64,000 nt of DNA from Loigolactobacillus binensis (GTDB taxonomy: Bacteria; Bacillota; Bacilli; Lactobacillales; Lactobacillaceae), in the NCBI RefSeq assembly GCF_005405165.1, contig NZ_BJDN01000002.1:99696-163695 (forward strand), read 5' to 3'. A program made the position numbers and the translations under genes. The notes beneath the pieces were generated by a model. It did not search any database. It was not told the origin of the DNA and saw nothing but the letters and a program-made list of their open reading frames with translations. Shown here piece after piece: positions 61,473 to 64,000 of the stretch (position 1 is its first letter; every line of letters begins with the position of its first letter).

Positions 61473-62825
61473 GTGAAAAAATTTTTTTCGCGCTCGCAAG
61501 ATAGTGCCGCCATTATGTTGCGCAGCTTTTTGTTTATGATAACCGTTGTGATGATGGTTTTCAGCGCAACCATGATCTTGGCAGTGGGCCACCAGTTATT
61601 GGAAACGAGCCAAAGCAATTCCGATAATATTATTAAGAACTTAAAAACCACGGTGATCGACGGCGACCATGACTGGAAGGCTTGGCGGTTCAATAGCACT
61701 TTGAATACCAGTACTAGCTATGTTCATGTGCACAATATGCGCCAAGACGCGGCGGAAACCAATTATTATTCACCGGGCACCCAGAACTTATTACGCGTTA
61801 AATTCACAAAGATTCCGCTGGTTAAAAATTTGTATTACCGGCCGCATACTGGCTTTTTATTATTTAATACGGGGCACGCCAAAGGGATCGATTATCAACT
61901 CTGGACAAAATTAAATGCACAATTTGCAGTTTTAGAGCGCGTTTTATTAGTGGTGGTCATCATTCTTATTTTAACGTTGCTGATCAGTCCGCTCTATATT
62001 CGGCTGATCGCCGTGCGGTTAACTGGAGCCCTTAAGCAATTGACTACGTCGGCGGAACAGATCTCAACCCGTAATCAAGCCGCCGATCCGTTACCGGTAC
62101 CAACTAGTCCAACGGAGGTCGCTAATCTAGCCAATAGTTTCAATCGGCTATTGAATCGGCTGTTTCAGCAAACCGAAAAGGAAAAGCTATTTGTGGCTAA
62201 CGCGGCGCATGAATTGCGGACGCCGATCGCAACGATCCAAAGTCACGCCCAATTGATTCAGCGCCGGGGCAAAGCCCATCCAGAGATCATCGCGCGTTCG
62301 ATCGACTATATAAACGATGAATCGCACCAAATGGCGACCTTGATCGAAGAGTTACTGACTTTGTCGCGGGCCGATCGCACGCAATTAGATTTTCAACCCT
62401 ATGATCTCAGTCAGTCGCTGCAAACTCTGATCAGTAAAATGACGCCGGTCATACCGCAAAAAATAAAGGTGACCGTTCCGACTCAAATCAAAGTGACGGC
62501 GCATCAGGCCAGCATTGAACAGATTTTAACTAATTTGATCAACAATGCTAGCAAATATTCACCGGCTACCAGCGAAATCACAGTTAGCCTGCAGCAAGAA
62601 AAGCACCAGGTCAGCGTTTATATTGCGGATCAAGGGCGGGGCATCAGTGCTGCTGACAAGCCCCATATTTTTGAACGCTTCTACCGAGCCAGTGATGTGC
62701 GGGGATCGACCCAAGGAACGGGCTTAGGGTTGGCGATTGCTTGGCAGCTGGCCGAATTAAATCAAGCTACTTTGACTGTGGCGGATAATCAGCCGCAGGG
62801 AACTATTTTTAAGTTAGAATTTTAA
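61473..62825 (+). CDS. Sensor histidine kinase (EnvZ/HisKA type)
   Basis: A 450-residue kinase with two membrane helices (about 22-45 and 160-180) and an outside sensor domain of about 110 residues. A HAMP-like segment is followed by the H box FVANAAHELRTPIATI, N box NLINNASKYSP, G1 DQGRGIS and G2 GTGLGLAI. The GTG at 61473 follows GAGGAG. A strong terminator follows the gene. Confidence 0.94.
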   Translation: MKKFFSRSQDSAAIMLRSFLFMITVVMMVFSATMILAVGHQLLETSQSNSDNIIKNLKTTVIDGDHDWKAWRFNSTLNTSTSYVHVHNMRQDAAETNYYSPGTQNLLRVKFTKIPLVKNLYYRPHTGFLLFNTGHAKGIDYQLWTKLNAQFAVLERVLLVVVIILILTLLISPLYIRLIAVRLTGALKQLTTSAEQISTRNQAADPLPVPTSPTEVANLANSFNRLLNRLFQQTEKEKLFVANAAHELRTPIATIQSHAQLIQRRGKAHPEIIARSIDYINDESHQMATLIEELLTLSRADRTQLDFQPYDLSQSLQTLISKMTPVIPQKIKVTVPTQIKVTAHQASIEQILTNLINNASKYSPATSEITVSLQQEKHQVSVYIADQGRGISAADKPHIFERFYRASDVRGSTQGTGLGLAIAWQLAELNQATLTVADNQPQGTIFKLEF

Positions 62826-62846
62826 AATAGCGGTCTAAATCAAATC

Positions 62847-62882
62847 AACTTTCTCGTCATTTGCGAGAAAGTTTTTTTATTT
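62847..62882 (+). terminator. Terminator after the kinase gene
   Basis: Stem AACTTTCTCG/CGAGAAAGTT followed by a T-rich tract. Confidence 0.9.
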
Positions 62883-62893
62883 TGAAATTCTTT

Positions 62894-62969
62894 TTCTGAA
62901 AGATTCTCATTTTAAAGTGGCCGCTCATGGGACTTTTACGCGCTACGTTTATTTTCTGAAAGAATCTCA
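62894..62969 (+). promoter_or_regulatory. Two tandem regulator-like sites 60 bp apart
   Basis: TTCTGA-AAGA-TTCTCA at 62894-62909 and TTCTGA-AAGA-ATCTCA at 62954-62969. Each is two 6-base half-sites repeated every 10 bases, the layout of OmpR-family binding sites. The two sites are exactly 60 bases apart. Confidence 0.6.
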
Positions 62970-63053
62970 GTGGCGCCTTAGCGAAGTTACCTTTTGGACT
63001 GTCAGTTAATTGACTATGCTAGGCCTTGTTCTTAAGTCATATCAAGGTTCGAG

Positions 63054-63710
63054 TTGTGGGAGGTGGGCCGGATCAATGTTAGGCAGCGTATACAGAAAAA
63101 TAATTTAAAACGTGTGTATTTTAGAGCGCCCTTTGCCAGTTTAGCCAAATGGGGGCTGACGTTATTAGCACTTGTTCTCGGCGATTTATTGGCCAATGGC
63201 TTAGCGCTACTTATTTCACGACCAGCTATGATGCTGATCGGAATCACGGCCTTTATCAGCGTTATCAGTAGTTACCGGCAGGAAAAGGCACACCGCTTAT
63301 TCAGCTATTTTGTGGATCCCTTGATCATGATGAGTATGAGTACAGCGTTAGTGGCTACTTGGTCAGTTACGTTTGACTATTCAAGTTGGGCTTTATTCAT
63401 GCTAAGCAGTAGTGGGTTGCTTTTACTTGGCTTAAATCAGGATAGTCATTTACTGCCAGTTGCCTATCCGCTGCACTTGACGGTTAGTTTACTGCTGATC
63501 TATTCATTGACGCTGACGCAACTCACTGGGGCCAATGTGGTCGCGCTGGCTGGATTGTTGGGCCTGATCACCGTTATTTTAGGCTATTGTTTAAGGCCGG
63601 TGATCAGGTTATCAACGACCTTGCTTTTAGTCAGCTGTGTGGGCAGTGTGGGCTGGTTTTGCACTCAATATATTGTACCGGGGCTGACCCAGGCCATACC
63701 GTTTAAGTGA
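63054..63710 (+). CDS. Multi-pass membrane protein, unknown
   Basis: Up to 218 residues with about six membrane helices from residue 32 on. Conserved-looking polar loops include SSYRQEKAHRLFSYFVDP and LNQDSHLLPVAYPLH. The start is unsure: TTG at 63054 precedes the GGGAGGTGG sequence, while GTG at 63114 lies after it. That Shine-Dalgarno is best placed for a 10-codon frame at 63076-63108. Family not recognised; it may belong to the same surface regulon. Confidence 0.5.
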   Translation: MWEVGRINVRQRIQKNNLKRVYFRAPFASLAKWGLTLLALVLGDLLANGLALLISRPAMMLIGITAFISVISSYRQEKAHRLFSYFVDPLIMMSMSTALVATWSVTFDYSSWALFMLSSSGLLLLGLNQDSHLLPVAYPLHLTVSLLLIYSLTLTQLTGANVVALAGLLGLITVILGYCLRPVIRLSTTLLLVSCVGSVGWFCTQYIVPGLTQAIPFK

Positions 63711-63892
63711 GCTAGAGCCATGTTTCAACTCGGCGTTTTGCGCCGTAGTAGAATGGCCATCGCCGCGAACAACAGATGTTTATCAGCGGTTTTTGCTGAG
63801 AAACAAACATTTTTAAGTGAGCTAGAGCCATGTTTCAACTAGGCGTTTTGCGCCGTAGTAGAATGGCCATCGCCGCGAACAACAGATGTTTA
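63706..63892 (+). repeat. Two tandem ~110-bp structured repeats, second copy cut by an IS
   Basis: The units begin with AAGTGAGCTAGAGCCATG at about 63705 and 63815, a 110-bp period. Each folds into a hairpin with GCCAT/ATGGC and CGGCG-TTTTG-CGCCG, then the linker ATCGCCGCGAACA. The first copy has a second hairpin (GATGTTT...AAACAAACAT around CAGC/GCTG). The second copy is identical (one base change) until 63892, where IS sequence begins. Architecture matches the 6644 repeats. Confidence 0.85.
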
Positions 63893-64000
63893 GGGAGTGT
63901 ACAATATCTTGTGTAAATAGTAATTGAAAAGGGAAGACCTTCCCCGTATGATTAAATCGCCAAACATAATCAACGGAGGTCTTCCCCATGGATCAGTTTA
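63893..64000 (+). mobile_element. Left end of an IS256-family element (runs off window)
   Basis: From 63893 the sequence leaves the repeat and reads GGGAGTGTACAATATCTTGT, typical of the terminal inverted repeat of lactobacillus IS256-type elements. A long hairpin, GGGAAGACC (63931-63939) with GGTCTTCCC (63978-63986), covers the Shine-Dalgarno of the transposase gene. The rest lies beyond the window. Confidence 0.7.
63988..64000 (+). CDS. IS256-family transposase, first codons only
   Basis: ATG at 63988 follows CGGAGGT. Only MDQF is visible before the window ends. The start MDQFT... is common in IS256-family transposases of lactobacilli. Identification rests on this and on the element's end sequence. 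Confidence 0.55.

Noticed and set aside
1..64000. tRNA, rRNA, T-box or metabolite riboswitch genes
   Set aside because: I looked for T-box TGGNACC motifs, tRNA-like cloverleaf ends and rRNA segments and saw none; a covariance-model search would be needed to exclude them fully.

Overview
The window is chromosomal DNA from a low- to mid-GC Gram-positive bacterium of the family Lactobacillaceae. The gene order tlyA-argR-recN ... gmk-rpoZ-coaBC-priA-fmt-rsmB-stp-prkC-rsgA-rpe-thiN ... rpmB/asp23-fakA-recG-plsX-acpP-rnc-smc-(Cof)-ftsY ... ylxM-ffh ... rpsP-khpA-rimM-trmD ... rplS is the classic Firmicutes housekeeping stretch in its lactobacillus form. A genus such as Loigolactobacillus is possible but cannot be proven from the sequence alone.

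Bases 1-36440 are core genome: rRNA methylation, arginine control, DNA repair, nucleotide and CoA metabolism, replication restart, the Stp/PrkC signalling pair, fatty-acid and phospholipid synthesis, chromosome condensation, the signal recognition particle and ribosome biogenesis. Small insertions punctuate it. One is a LexA-controlled YolD-like gene (3293-3640). Another is a three-copy 106-bp structured repeat in front of priA (6644-6978).

Bases 36441-50950 are accessory DNA. They hold a helically phased array of palindromic motifs (36610-36813), an ABC-2 exporter with a DesK/DesR-type two-component system and its probable operator, a complete IS5-family element with a CTAG target duplication, a Fic protein without the usual catalytic histidine, a solitary modified-DNA-reader (SRA-like) domain, an AT-rich block with a broken SNF2-type helicase and an unknown partner, an AbrB-Doc toxin-antitoxin pair, an unknown membrane/secreted protein pair, and 21-bp iteron-like repeats beside a solitary phage-type replisome organizer.

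Bases 50950-64000 hold a MerR-controlled redox/detoxification operon whose promoter has the typical 19-bp spacer. A cell-surface polysaccharide region follows: a GT-C glycosyltransferase, a DapA-like protein with altered active site, two Wzz-like proteins (one fused to a degenerate tyrosine-kinase domain), an EpsG-type polymerase and an OmpR/EnvZ-type two-component system. A tandem motif TTCTGA-N4-WTCTCA on both sides of that cluster is a candidate site for this regulator. The window ends in two copies of a second structured repeat; the second copy is interrupted by the left end of an IS256-family element.

The most unusual signal is the pair of repeat families at 6644-6978 and 63706-63892. 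Their sequences differ, but they share one hairpin architecture, the same loop and linker sequences, and a compensated base pair. They look like members of one structured RNA or mobile-repeat family.
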